DNA from: CAYGUK01 sp964352985
Lineage (GTDB): Bacteria > Pseudomonadota > Gammaproteobacteria > JAHCLG01
Length of the DNA: 37,450 nt
Direction: 5' to 3'
Assembly (NCBI GenBank): GCA_964352985.1
Contig: CAYGUK010000033.1
Coordinates: 1-37,450 of the forward strand
Shown here: one piece after another, positions 1 through 8,475 of the stretch
How positions within the stretch are numbered: the first letter of the stretch is position 1
Layout of the letters: each line of letters begins with the position of its first letter
Made by a program: the position numbers and the translations under genes
Notes under the pieces: model-generated
The model's database searches: none
What the model was told of the DNA's origin: nothing
What the model saw: the letters and a program-made list of their open reading frames with translations, nothing else

Positions 1-2
1 TT

Positions 3-512
3 GCTAGGCGTAGTGAAGCGCCGAGAGAAACAACGTTTCGACAAAAACTCAATAATATCATTGCCGAGTCCACAAGCTTCAAAGATAGATTCCAAGCAGA
101 AGTTTGGTATGTTGATATGTCCAATCGTTTAAAATCAATCATAAGAGATGATCACAAACGTTTGAGAATTTTGCATGAGGTTCATCATATCGCTAACGAA
201 TATGATTTGGCCCCCCGATTAATATTAGCGATGATAGATGTTGAATCAACATTTAACCCCGAGGCCCTTTCTCATCGTGGTGCGCGTGGCTTAATGCAAG
301 TCATGCCCTTTTGGCGCAATAGTCTTGGCAATGAAGACGATGATTTATTTGAAGTTGGCACCAATATTCGTTATGGCTGCAAAATTTTAAAACGATATCT
401 CAAAAGAGAAAACGGCAATTTAGTTCGAGCACTCGCCCGTTATCATGGTTCGCTTGGTACAAAAATTTATTATGAACGTGTTATCGAACGCATGAATCTT
501 AGATGGTATTAG
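3..512 (+). CDS. Lytic transglycosylase, SLT domain (C-terminal part, 5' end outside window)
   Basis: Periplasmic murein hydrolase of the soluble lytic transglycosylase (GH23) type, which cleaves the MurNAc-GlcNAc bond. The frame is open, with no stop, from the left edge (first whole codon at 3) to TAA at 510-512. The ATG at 117 is therefore probably internal, and the real start lies upstream of the window. Codons before 117 already read as family sequence (a segment ending AEVWYVDMSNRL). Family hallmarks follow: the catalytic Glu in DVESTFNP (codon 243-245), then GARGLMQVMPFW, then the N-(I/L)-x-GCKIL and ALARYHGSLG motifs. Such single-domain SLT proteins are common in Gammaproteobacteria. 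It lies 293 bp upstream of pilV on the same strand, so a link to pilus passage through the wall is possible but not shown. The SLT assignment is firm; the substrate detail is by family. Confidence 0.9.
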   Translation, partial: ARRSEAPRETTFRQKLNNIIAESTSFKDRFQAEVWYVDMSNRLKSIIRDDHKRLRILHEVHHIANEYDLAPRLILAMIDVESTFNPEALSHRGARGLMQVMPFWRNSLGNEDDDLFEVGTNIRYGCKILKRYLKRENGNLVRALARYHGSLGTKIYYERVIERMNLRWY

Positions 513-805
513 TAACTTAGCCTTATTATTAAGAAGCTTGTATACAAAAATGAAAAAACTTGCCTAATCAACTTGCATAATATGCACGCTGGTCTACTTT
601 TAAGATATAAGCGTGGAAAAGCTAATATTTGCTGAGAATTATATAAATAGCCTGTGGTGGTTATTAAGTCTTAGAAATTCGTCTGTGAAAGTTGGGTCAA
701 ATCTTTTGGCTTGAAATTCGCGTACGACGTTGATTTTGTGTCACAACACACTATCTCAGTTAACTGACAAAAGGACTATGACGAGATTGATGTCAGGAGT
801 TTTCA
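513..805. other. Intergenic region upstream of the minor pilin operon
   Basis: 293 bp without a convincing gene between the transglycosylase and pilV. FimT/FimU, which usually precedes pilV, is not encoded here. The only things I see are a possible sigma-54-like element at 707-722 and the pilV ribosome binding site AGGAG at 795-799. Confidence 0.6.
707..722 (+). promoter_or_regulatory. Possible sigma-54 (-24/-12) promoter for the pilVWXY1 operon
   Basis: TGGCTTGAAATTCGCG has the invariant GG and GC dinucleotides 10 bp apart and a TGGC core. It departs from consensus at the AC of the -24 box and the second T of the -12 box. It lies about 85 bp upstream of the pilV start. Sigma-54 control is known for pilA in several gammaproteobacteria, but minor-pilin operons vary. 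A chance match in AT-rich DNA is quite possible. Confidence 0.25.
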
Positions 806-1321
806 ATGATTAGGCTGGGCAATCTATTGATGAATAAGAAAAAACCTATCAAGCCATTTCGGCAGAAAGGTTTTTCTATGATTGAAATATTAATCAGTAT
901 TCTAGTGCTATCAGTTGGCATGATTGGTCTTGCAATGTTACAAACTACTGGTGTTCGTTACAGTAATGATGCTTATTTAAAAAGCCTCGCGCATGCTTAT
1001 GCTTATGAAATGTTAGATCGCATGCGTGCCAATCCCGAAGCCATGGACGATGGTGTTTATAATTTTTCAGGCGGCATGCCTTCAACAGTGCCAGGCTGTT
1101 CAACTTGCACACCAGCTGAAAACGCTGTTCGTGATGCTTATGATTGGAACACAAACATCGCCAATACTTTTCCATCCGGGAGTGGATCGATAACATTAGC
1201 TGGTGGACGTTATGTTATTACTATCGCTTATGATAGACGAAATAATGACGCACCGAGCCCCGTGTGCGGAAATGATCCATTGATTAACCTAACTTGTATT
1301 TCAGTAGAGATAGTCCAATGA
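806..1321 (+). CDS. pilV: Type IV pilus minor pilin / modification protein PilV
   Basis: 171-residue type IV prepilin. It has the prepilin peptidase site KG|FSMIEI: cleavage falls after Gly22, and Glu+5 is present. A hydrophobic assembly helix follows (ILISILVLSVGMIGLAMLQ), with the PilV-type continuation into a segment ending MLDRMRANPEA. PilV primes pilus assembly with the other minor pilins and is processed by PilD in the inner membrane. The ATG at 806 is chosen because AGGAG sits 6 bp upstream (795-799). A second ATG at 830 would shorten the leader from 22 to 14 residues. The stop TGA overlaps the pilW ATG (ATGA at 1318-1321), showing translational coupling in a pilV-pilW-pilX-pilY1 operon. 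Two Cys pairs (CSTC; CGN...LTC) may form disulfides. Confidence 0.9.
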   Translation: MIRLGNLLMNKKKPIKPFRQKGFSMIEILISILVLSVGMIGLAMLQTTGVRYSNDAYLKSLAHAYAYEMLDRMRANPEAMDDGVYNFSGGMPSTVPGCSTCTPAENAVRDAYDWNTNIANTFPSGSGSITLAGGRYVITIAYDRRNNDAPSPVCGNDPLINLTCISVEIVQ

Positions 1322-2358
1322 AAAAACAATATGGTTTTTCAATGATTGAATTAATGCTCGCGAGCGTGCTGGGATTAGTTTTAATCGGTGGCGTGATGGA
1401 AATTTTTATAAGTAATAAAGCATCTTATAAAACTCAAGAAGGCATTGCACGTATTCAAGAAAATGGCAGAATGTTACATCGTTTTTTGACCTTTGAAATT
1501 AGACCCGCCGGTTATCAAGGTTGCATGAATCTTGTTAACACGCCACCCAATATTTTGGTTTCATCTCCAAGTGAAAACTTAGCATTTAGTAGTACCGATG
1601 TTATTTCAGGTCACGATTACGATGGAGGCAGTAGTCAATGGCAACCCAGTTTGCCAAATTGGCTAACCACCTCAATAACCGGCAATGCCATTGAACCCGG
1701 CACCGATGTTATTATTATTCGAAAAGCCGCCAGTGAAAGTGTCAATCTCAACACCGTAATGACGTCAACAACAAATGGTTTAGTCGTCCCTGAACGTATT
1801 GATTTTGCTGCAGATGACACGTTGTTTATTACTGATTGCCATCGATCTGATATTTTTAAAGCAACCGGGGTTGCTGGTGCTGGAACTGGCCAATTAACCA
1901 TAAGTCATGATGCCTCAAGTAACACCAGCCCTGATTTATCAAAGCTTTATCAAACCGATGCCGAAGTCACGCGTTTAGAATTACTCGCATTTTATGTTAA
2001 AGATACGGGCCGTAGAAATCGAGCCGGTGACAAAATTCTATCCCTTTATCGTCAAGAATTAGATGGCACGGAACGAGAAATAATTGAAGGTATTGAAAAT
2101 ATCCAAATCACCTATGGTATAGATACGACTGGCGATGGTAATGCCGATACCTTTAGCAATGCTAATACAGTGAGTTCAAATAACCAGTGGGATAAAGTGG
2201 TCAGTGTTAATATTGCTGCTTTAATTAATAGCATTGAAGCCGTAAATGAAATGAAACAAGGTTACACGTTTGATGGTACGACAATTTCTACCCCTGATGA
2301 TTTTTTAGCACGTCGTCAATGGAATGTTTATATCACGTTACGTAACCGAACATCATAG
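1318..2358 (+). CDS. pilW: Type IV pilus minor pilin PilW
   Basis: 346-residue prepilin with a short basic leader MKKQYG and cleavage before FSMIEL. Glu+5 is kept, followed by the hydrophobic helix MLASVLGLVLIGGVMEIF. The length and the C-terminal YITLRNRTS (PilW proteins usually end in such a strand) fit the PilW family. It is a minor pilin of the PilV/W/X/Y1 priming complex. The frame is open from 1294, but the ATG at 1318 gives the correct short leader and a 4-bp ATGA overlap with pilV. The start at 1294 would add residues with no leader character. The gene is followed after 11 bp by pilX. Confidence 0.88.
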   Translation: MKKQYGFSMIELMLASVLGLVLIGGVMEIFISNKASYKTQEGIARIQENGRMLHRFLTFEIRPAGYQGCMNLVNTPPNILVSSPSENLAFSSTDVISGHDYDGGSSQWQPSLPNWLTTSITGNAIEPGTDVIIIRKAASESVNLNTVMTSTTNGLVVPERIDFAADDTLFITDCHRSDIFKATGVAGAGTGQLTISHDASSNTSPDLSKLYQTDAEVTRLELLAFYVKDTGRRNRAGDKILSLYRQELDGTEREIIEGIENIQITYGIDTTGDGNADTFSNANTVSSNNQWDKVVSVNIAALINSIEAVNEMKQGYTFDGTTISTPDDFLARRQWNVYITLRNRTS

Positions 2359-2369
2359 CAGGTAAAACA

Positions 2370-2918
2370 GTGATTTATGTTATGCAAAAAATTAATTTAC
2401 ATTCTCTACCAAAGAATCAATACGGTGCAGCGTTAGCTGTGTCGTTAATTATGTTAATTGTGTTAGCGTTATTAGGCACTGCTGGGATCAGATCCAGTAT
2501 TTTAGAAGAAAAAATGAGTGCCAATATGCGAGACAGTGAAATTTCATTTCAAGCTGCTGAAGCCGCATTAACCGAAGGTGAAAATTGGATATTAGCCTTA
2601 GAGGCAGAACCTTTACCGGTAACAGGTTGCGGCACCAGTAATTGTGTTCTCACTTATGACCCATCACGTTACTTACAGGATAATAATAGTACATGGTGGG
2701 ATGGAAATAGTAATCAATTAGATGGAAGTTTACTAATAGGTACCACAACTCATCCACAATACATTATTGAGTATTTGCGTTTTGTGTCAGATGGGTCAGT
2801 GCAGATTGGAGCAGGAGTGCCTCAAGGTAAACATTATTATCGGGTAACAACCCGTGCAACAGGTGCTTCGGCACAAGCGGTCACGATATTACGCTCAACT
2901 GTTGCGCGTAGATTTTAA
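2370..2918 (+). CDS. pilX: Type IV pilus assembly protein PilX
   Basis: 182 residues. The N-terminus has the PilX hallmark: QYGAALAVSLIMLIVLALLG, then EEKMSANMRDSEISFQAAEAAL. In PilX proteins this follows a GxALxxSL membrane helix without the classic GFxLxE site. Two Cys, in GCGTSNCVL, may form a small disulfide loop. It is a minor pilin that, with PilV, PilW and PilY1, promotes pilus assembly and presents PilY1. The start is read as GTG at 2370, because CAGGT sits 7 bp upstream, too far from the alternative ATG at 2382. Third gene of the operon; a 338-bp structured spacer follows before pilY1. Confidence 0.88.
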   Translation: MIYVMQKINLHSLPKNQYGAALAVSLIMLIVLALLGTAGIRSSILEEKMSANMRDSEISFQAAEAALTEGENWILALEAEPLPVTGCGTSNCVLTYDPSRYLQDNNSTWWDGNSNQLDGSLLIGTTTHPQYIIEYLRFVSDGSVQIGAGVPQGKHYYRVTTRATGASAQAVTILRSTVARRF

Positions 2919-3256
2919 CAATTCTCATGTGAGGTGAGACTGTGATTTTTCACAGCGAATAAAATATTCCAACGAATACGTGATTATTTTATTCGACTCA
3001 CAAGATCGTTTCGACGACAAACTCTCATGAATAATAATAATGCTTGATGGATGGAATACCGTGCTAGGTTCCCTCCTATTTTAAGCATATTAGTAATGAA
3101 CAAATTCTCATTACATTGTTTTAAATATCGCGTGCAACTGGCTTGGATATTGGAAAAATTGGGCGATTCGTGTTGTGACATGCTTGCCGGCATTCACTCA
3201 TAGTTTATGTGATAAGACATTTCACATGTTCGCCCCACGAATTTTTGGAGGGCGCT
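2919..3256. other. pilX-pilY1 spacer, no gene seen
   Basis: 338 bp with no credible coding frame in either direction; short frames such as 2984-3193 (minus) look random. It opens with two abutting stem-loops (2940-2995, listed separately) and ends with a strong ribosome binding site GGAGG at 3247-3251. The spacer is long for an operon whose other junctions overlap or are separated by 11 bp. pilY1 may have its own promoter or be controlled by RNA structure here. Confidence 0.6.
2940..2995 (+). repeat. Two abutting perfect stem-loops after pilX
   Basis: Stem-loop 1 is CTGTGA (2940-2945), TTTT loop, TCACAG (2950-2955). Stem-loop 2 starts on the next base: CGAATAAAATA (2956-2966), an 18-nt loop, then TATTTTATTCG (2985-2995), an 11-bp perfect inverted repeat. 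No uninterrupted T tract follows, so a classical intrinsic terminator is unlikely. An mRNA stabiliser, processing site or attenuator between pilX and pilY1 would fit. Confidence 0.6.
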
Positions 3257-6200
3257 GTGAAAAAGCACTTATTCTTCACGATCATTTTGTGGTTAATCGT
3301 ATTATTTTCTTTGGGATTTTATCGTCAGCTGTTTGCTGCTCCTTTGAACTTAGCTGATACACCGTTATTTTTAACCGAATCAGTGCCACCACTTACAATG
3401 ATCGTGATGGGGAAAGATCATAAGCTTTATTACGAAGCGTATAATGATGCGTCAGATTTAAATGGTGATGGTGTCTTAGATGTTGGTTATATTCCAAGTA
3501 TCGATTACTATGGTTATTTTGATTCTTTTAAGTGTTATGAATACACCAATAATCGATTTGAACCCGTTCAAACAACTGTAGATAAAAAATGTAATGGAAA
3601 ATGGAGTGGTGATTTTTTAAATTATTTAACAACCACTAGAATGGATGCTATTCGTAAAGCATTTTACGGTGGATATCGATCAATTGATACCACAACAGAA
3701 ACAGAAATTGAACGCGCATTTGTGCCACAAGACGCTCACAGTTGGGGTAAAGAATATGAAAGCACAGCTGTTAATGGTTATGCGATTGAAGACTACACAC
3801 CTTATAGCCAACCTACCCCTGGAACACGTCATTTATTTGCTAATACCACGCAATTAAATAGCGGTAACGGTGAACCGTTATTGCGAGTTTTACAAAATCA
3901 AACTTATCGTATTTGGGAATGGGTCAGTATTGAAAGACCGGTTGCAGATAACAAAGTGTTGAATGGTAGTTCTGGGCCTAATGTCAATCCGAGCAATTTT
4001 TTTGTTAGAGTGAAAGTGTGTGTGAGTGGTTTACTTGAAGAAAATTGTCAAAATTATCCTTCGGGTTACGCAAAACCCATAGGATTATTACATAAATTTG
4101 GTGAAGATGATTCAATGAAATTCGGATTACTAACAGGCTCATGGTCAAAAAATTTATCGGGGGGTGTGTTACGTAAAAATGTTAGTTCATTTACAGATGA
4201 AATAAATAGTAATAACGGTGTTTTTACTGGAACCGTAGGCATTGCAAAATCAATTGATCGGATGAAAATACCTAATTTCCAGGGTTTTTATGTTCATGAG
4301 TCAAATTGTAGTTTTATTTTTAATCGTAAATTTCAAGAAGGTGAATGTCGCTCGTGGGGGAATCCCATTGCTGAAATGATGTATGAAACTTTACGCTACT
4401 ACGCTGGAAAAAATAATCCTACACCTGCATTCGATTACACAACTGGGGATGATGTTACTCTAGGTTTACCTAAACCAGCTTGGATAAACCCCTATGACGT
4501 TTCACAAAACAAACGCTGCGCCAAACCTTCCATGTTAGTTATTTCGGATATCAATCCTTCTTATGACAGTGATCAATTACCCGGCTCTTATTTTAGTGGG
4601 TTTACAGGTGACATGTCTGGTATGAATGTTTCAAACTTAGGTCAAACAATTTGGAATAATGAAACAGGTGGCAGTAGTGAAATAAAATTTATTGGCCATT
4701 CAGGTGTTGATAATGATGAAACACCCAATTTAAAAACAATTACGAGTCTAGGCAATATTCGGGGTTTATCACCTGAAGAACCAACCAAAGAAGGTTCTTA
4801 TTATTCAGCCAGTGTCGCTTATTATGGAATTACAAACGATATTAATTCCGCCGATGGAAATCAAAATGTGCGAACGTTTACGATGACATTTGCCTCACCC
4901 GTTGCCACTATTCCCATCAATGCTGGCGGTAAAATTGTAACGATTGCACCTTATGGGGTGTCTGTGTCAGGTTGTGGTATTGGTGCTTATAAACCAACAA
5001 ATGCCATTGTTGATTTTTATGTTGAATCGTTAACACCAACCTCAGGCGTTTTTCGCGTTAATTTTGAAGATTTATCACAAGGCGCTGATCATGATATGGA
5101 CGCGATTGTGAAATACAGTTACGTGGTTAATCCTGATAATTCTCTTACTATTACATTAAATAGCACGTATCGGGCAACCTGCGCAAACATGCACATGGGT
5201 TATGCAATTTCTGGCACGACGAACGACGGCATTTATTTAGAAGTTCGCGGTAAAGGTAGTGCGCAATATGATTATTTTTTAGATACACCGCCAGGTGAAT
5301 TACCGGGTGGAAATTGGAATGATGGTATCACTTTACCGGAAAATACCTCACGAACATTTACACCAAGTGGTGTGAGTCAATCTCCCATATTAAATAATCC
5401 ATTATGGTATGCGTCAAAATATGGAAATTTTGATGATACAAATGGTAATCAATTACCAGATAGTGCCGATGAATGGGATAAAGATAATAACGGTGTGCCA
5501 GATGATTATTATTTTGTGCAAAATATTTATGAAATTGAAAAAAAGCTTGAAGCATTATTTAATAGTGTCATTAAAAAATCGAGTTCTGCTTCATCCAGTT
5601 CGGTAAATAGTTCTGCATTAAATTCTGAAACTCGAATTTATCAAGCTAAATTTAATAGTGCTGAATGGAGTGGACAATTACTCGCTTTTAAAATTAATAC
5701 TGCAACGGGTCAAATTGATACATCAGGCACAGGTCCTGGTGGTGCATTATGGGATGTTGCTGAAATTTTAGATACTCAACACTGGAATAGCGGACGTGAA
5801 ATTATTACTTATCGTCAAGATTTAAATCAAGGCGTAAAATTTCGCTGGGGTAATATTGGTACGACTCATCAAAACGCGCTACATTTATCACCGATAACTG
5901 GGATTAGTGATGCGGATGGCCAATCACGTTTGCAGTATATTCGTGGTAATCGCAATAAAGAAAAACAAAATGGTTATTTATTTCGGGATAGAGAAAATGT
6001 ATTAGGCGATATTATAAATTCTTCTCCGGTTTATGTTGCGTATCCACAGTTTCCCTACTCAAGTATGGCTTGGCCTTCAGGTTCACCCGAACTTAGTGCA
6101 ACCGAGAATTATGCGAGTTATAAAGGAAATAATATTAACCGTAAAGCCATGCTTTATGTGGGATCAAATGACGGGATGTTTCATTTTATCAATGCAGAAA

Positions 6201-7603
6201 CAGGCAAAGTTGAAATGTCTTATATCCCGGAATATACCATTTCTCGTCTAAATAAATTAACTGATCCGAATTACTCTCATGAATATCTTGTTGACGGTAA
6301 TCCCAATGTGGGTGATGTCTTTTTTTCAACAGATAATAAATGGCACACGGTTGTTGTTAGTGGTTTAAATAAAGGAGGACAAGCGCTCTTTGCATTAGAT
6401 GTCACTGATCCAACAAAATTTAGTGATGAAAATAATGCAGCAGATATTGCGTTATGGGAATTTAGCGATAGCCAAGATCAAGATTTAGGTTATTCATTTA
6501 GCCAACCACAAATAGTGAGAATGGCCAATGGCCAATGGGCTGCCATTTTTGGGAATGGATACAATAATACGTTAGCAGATGGTCATGCGAGTAGTACAGG
6601 AAATGCCGTGCTTTATATTGTTGATATTGAAACAGGCGCATTGATCAAAAAAATTGACACGGGTGTCGGATTTGCACAAGATCCTGAAGGAACTGGTCGC
6701 CCCAATGGTTTGGCAACACCGGCCATTGCTGATCTCGATGGCGATCATATTGCAGATTATATCTATGCAGGTGATCTTTATGGAAATCTATGGAAATTTG
6801 ATGTTAGGGATACGTTAACTTCGAATTGGTCTATCGCGCACGGAGGCCAACCTGTATTTATAGCTAAAGATAGTGCAGGAAATCGTCAATCAATAACGTC
6901 ACGCCCTACGTTAGGGATATTAGAAAACTCACCAAGTGGCGTGCAAATATTTTTTGGTACAGGTAAATATTTAGAATTAAGCGATAATGATCCTAGTTTA
7001 AGTGGCATGCAAACTTTTTATTCTTTATTTGATACCCATACGGTAACGATTAATCGCACTGAATTATTGCAACAACAAATTCTCGATGAACAAACGTTTC
7101 CATCAGGAGATAATCCCATCATTCGTGTAACATCAAATTTTTCTCTCTTACCTAGCCATCGTGGTTGGTATATGGATTTACGATTGGTCACAGGCGCACA
7201 TTTAGGTGAAAGACAAGTCACGAATTCAATTTTACGTAATGGCAAAATTATTTTTGTCACCACCATTCCAACCGATGATGTGTGTGAATTTGGTGGAAGT
7301 GGTTGGACCATGGAATTAAATGCATTAAATGGATCACGCTTAGAAAATTCACCATTTGATTTAAATAAAGATCAAGATTTTACTCATCTTGATCTTGTAA
7401 CTTATGGTGGAAAAAATGTAGCAGTCAGTGGCTCGAAGGCCTCGAGCGGAATCATTCAGACACCCAGTATTTTATCTGCCTCGAAATTAGAATATAAATA
7501 TTCAACATCGACGAGTGGAAATATTGAAATACTCACGGAAAATCCAGGACCGAATAATTGGGGTAGACAATCTTGGATGCAACATCAGGCAGTTCAGGAT
7601 TAA
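3257..7603 (+). CDS. pilY1: Type IV pilus tip-associated adhesin/biogenesis factor PilY1
   Basis: 1448 residues, a usual size for PilY1. The start is GTG at 3257, because GGAGG (3247-3251) lies 5 bp upstream and a signal peptide follows at once (KKHLFFTIILWLIVLFSLG...LFAA). The upstream ATG at 3209 would bury that signal. The N-terminal half has a calcium-type Asp loop, DLNGDGVLD, and another Asp-rich turn near 5461-5510. A Ser-rich linker then precedes FNSAEWSGQL, the conserved entry to the C-terminal beta-propeller. The propeller carries the PilY1 calcium site DLDGDHIAD followed by YIYAGDLYGNLWKFD. In Pseudomonas this calcium site controls pilus extension and retraction. The protein is exported, sits at the pilus tip with the minor pilins, and mediates adhesion and surface sensing. 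I do not see a clean von Willebrand A MIDAS motif. PilE and PilY2 do not follow. Confidence 0.93.
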   Translation: MKKHLFFTIILWLIVLFSLGFYRQLFAAPLNLADTPLFLTESVPPLTMIVMGKDHKLYYEAYNDASDLNGDGVLDVGYIPSIDYYGYFDSFKCYEYTNNRFEPVQTTVDKKCNGKWSGDFLNYLTTTRMDAIRKAFYGGYRSIDTTTETEIERAFVPQDAHSWGKEYESTAVNGYAIEDYTPYSQPTPGTRHLFANTTQLNSGNGEPLLRVLQNQTYRIWEWVSIERPVADNKVLNGSSGPNVNPSNFFVRVKVCVSGLLEENCQNYPSGYAKPIGLLHKFGEDDSMKFGLLTGSWSKNLSGGVLRKNVSSFTDEINSNNGVFTGTVGIAKSIDRMKIPNFQGFYVHESNCSFIFNRKFQEGECRSWGNPIAEMMYETLRYYAGKNNPTPAFDYTTGDDVTLGLPKPAWINPYDVSQNKRCAKPSMLVISDINPSYDSDQLPGSYFSGFTGDMSGMNVSNLGQTIWNNETGGSSEIKFIGHSGVDNDETPNLKTITSLGNIRGLSPEEPTKEGSYYSASVAYYGITNDINSADGNQNVRTFTMTFASPVATIPINAGGKIVTIAPYGVSVSGCGIGAYKPTNAIVDFYVESLTPTSGVFRVNFEDLSQGADHDMDAIVKYSYVVNPDNSLTITLNSTYRATCANMHMGYAISGTTNDGIYLEVRGKGSAQYDYFLDTPPGELPGGNWNDGITLPENTSRTFTPSGVSQSPILNNPLWYASKYGNFDDTNGNQLPDSADEWDKDNNGVPDDYYFVQNIYEIEKKLEALFNSVIKKSSSASSSSVNSSALNSETRIYQAKFNSAEWSGQLLAFKINTATGQIDTSGTGPGGALWDVAEILDTQHWNSGREIITYRQDLNQGVKFRWGNIGTTHQNALHLSPITGISDADGQSRLQYIRGNRNKEKQNGYLFRDRENVLGDIINSSPVYVAYPQFPYSSMAWPSGSPELSATENYASYKGNNINRKAMLYVGSNDGMFHFINAETGKVEMSYIPEYTISRLNKLTDPNYSHEYLVDGNPNVGDVFFSTDNKWHTVVVSGLNKGGQALFALDVTDPTKFSDENNAADIALWEFSDSQDQDLGYSFSQPQIVRMANGQWAAIFGNGYNNTLADGHASSTGNAVLYIVDIETGALIKKIDTGVGFAQDPEGTGRPNGLATPAIADLDGDHIADYIYAGDLYGNLWKFDVRDTLTSNWSIAHGGQPVFIAKDSAGNRQSITSRPTLGILENSPSGVQIFFGTGKYLELSDNDPSLSGMQTFYSLFDTHTVTINRTELLQQQILDEQTFPSGDNPIIRVTSNFSLLPSHRGWYMDLRLVTGAHLGERQVTNSILRNGKIIFVTTIPTDDVCEFGGSGWTMELNALNGSRLENSPFDLNKDQDFTHLDLVTYGGKNVAVSGSKASSGIIQTPSILSASKLEYKYSTSTSGNIEILTENPGPNNWGRQSWMQHQAVQD

Positions 7604-7681
7604 GAAATCAATTCGTTGTGATTTTATTAAATCTACTCTTGATGAAAACAATTATTAATTCTCTAAATTTATTTAGTCAAT

Positions 7682-8383
7682 TTAACAACAACTTTTCGGA
7701 GGTCGAGAAGTTAGTGGCTTATCAGTCAGTGTAAGAGTTGAAGCACGTCTTCTACGTTCTTGCGGGAATTGAGAATGAGTATTTGCATACTTAGCCGCAG
7801 CTTGAAAGACTTCTGACAACCCTGTATTTTCTTTGGCTGAAGTAAATAGAATTTCACAAACTACCACTGCTGGATATTTGTCGTCTAAATAGTTTCTCAA
7901 ACGTTGTTGCAGATCTGATTGTTGTTCAACGGTTAAAATAGGATCTTCATCAGATTTAGTAAATGCTATCACGACAGAACGAGGGTTTTCGGGCTCTGAC
8001 TGACAATCAGAAAAACGGTATAAAGCATTATCTAAATATTTCGCCATAAATTCTAAACCTTCATTCGTTCCTCTGCCATTAAGAAAAAGAGATACGATCT
8101 TATTCAAATCAATTACGTAGATGAAGCTATTTGCGGAAATCAAATATTTATTGGCCATTGTTGAGAATCTTGAATCACCAGAAATATCCCAAATTCTCAT
8201 TTCTTCAGTCGTTTCAGTATCACCTAATTTAATATTTCTTATTCTTAAATCGGTTAGTATCGTTGACTCTGTGTCATCAGTATAATCGTCATCGCAAAAC
8301 CGTTGAAGTAAAGCAGATTTACCTGAACCTTGATTACCTAAGATAGTAATTTGAGCTGGGGGGGATGATTGCAGCCATAACAT
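7682..8383 (-). CDS. Eukaryote-like Rab-family small GTPase with C-terminal Cys-Cys
   Basis: 233 residues, one Ras/Rab fold. G1 P-loop is GNQGSGKS (16-23). Next come RFCDDDYTDD and the switch I Thr (STI, 40-42), laid out as in Rab1 (RFADDTYTES...STIG). G3 is WDISGDSRF (65-73), matching Rab WDTAGQERF but with Asp70 at the catalytic Gln position. G4 is FTKSD (141-145) for NKxD. G5 is TSAKENTG (181-188). The tail is Rab-like and hypervariable: a basic RRRRAS cluster (210-215), then PPKSCC at the very end, a classic geranylgeranylation motif. There is no signal peptide. Bacteria normally lack both Rabs and prenyltransferases that would use CC, so I infer a protein delivered into a eukaryotic host and lipidated there. 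It lies on the minus strand between pilY1 (convergent) and yihY. Start ATG at 8383 has only a weak upstream GAGA. MglA- or Rup-type bacterial GTPases are the alternative, but they lack this tail. Confidence 0.85.
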   Translation of the reverse strand: MLWLQSSPPAQITILGNQGSGKSALLQRFCDDDYTDDTESTILTDLRIRNIKLGDTETTEEMRIWDISGDSRFSTMANKYLISANSFIYVIDLNKIVSLFLNGRGTNEGLEFMAKYLDNALYRFSDCQSEPENPRSVVIAFTKSDEDPILTVEQQSDLQQRLRNYLDDKYPAVVVCEILFTSAKENTGLSEVFQAAAKYANTHSQFPQERRRRASTLTLTDKPLTSRPPKSCC

Positions 8384-8475
8384 TCTCTTTTTTATATTTT
8401 CTTATAAAATTATGTTATCGCTTTTCATGCTTATTATCTAGTCACCAATAATGGAGGCTATTGAGATAATAGGCA

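Noticed and set aside
2984..3193. 69-codon minus-strand frame in the pilX-pilY1 spacer
   Set aside because: No ribosome site and no family; it overlaps the second stem-loop and opposes the operon.
7018..7311. 97-codon minus-strand frame inside pilY1
   Set aside because: Antisense to the strongly conserved PilY1 propeller; a shadow frame.
7682..8383. Bacterial MglA or EngA/Era-type GTPase
   Set aside because: The spacing of switch I and II, the single G domain and the terminal Cys-Cys follow Rab proteins. MglA lacks the CC tail and Era/EngA have extra domains.
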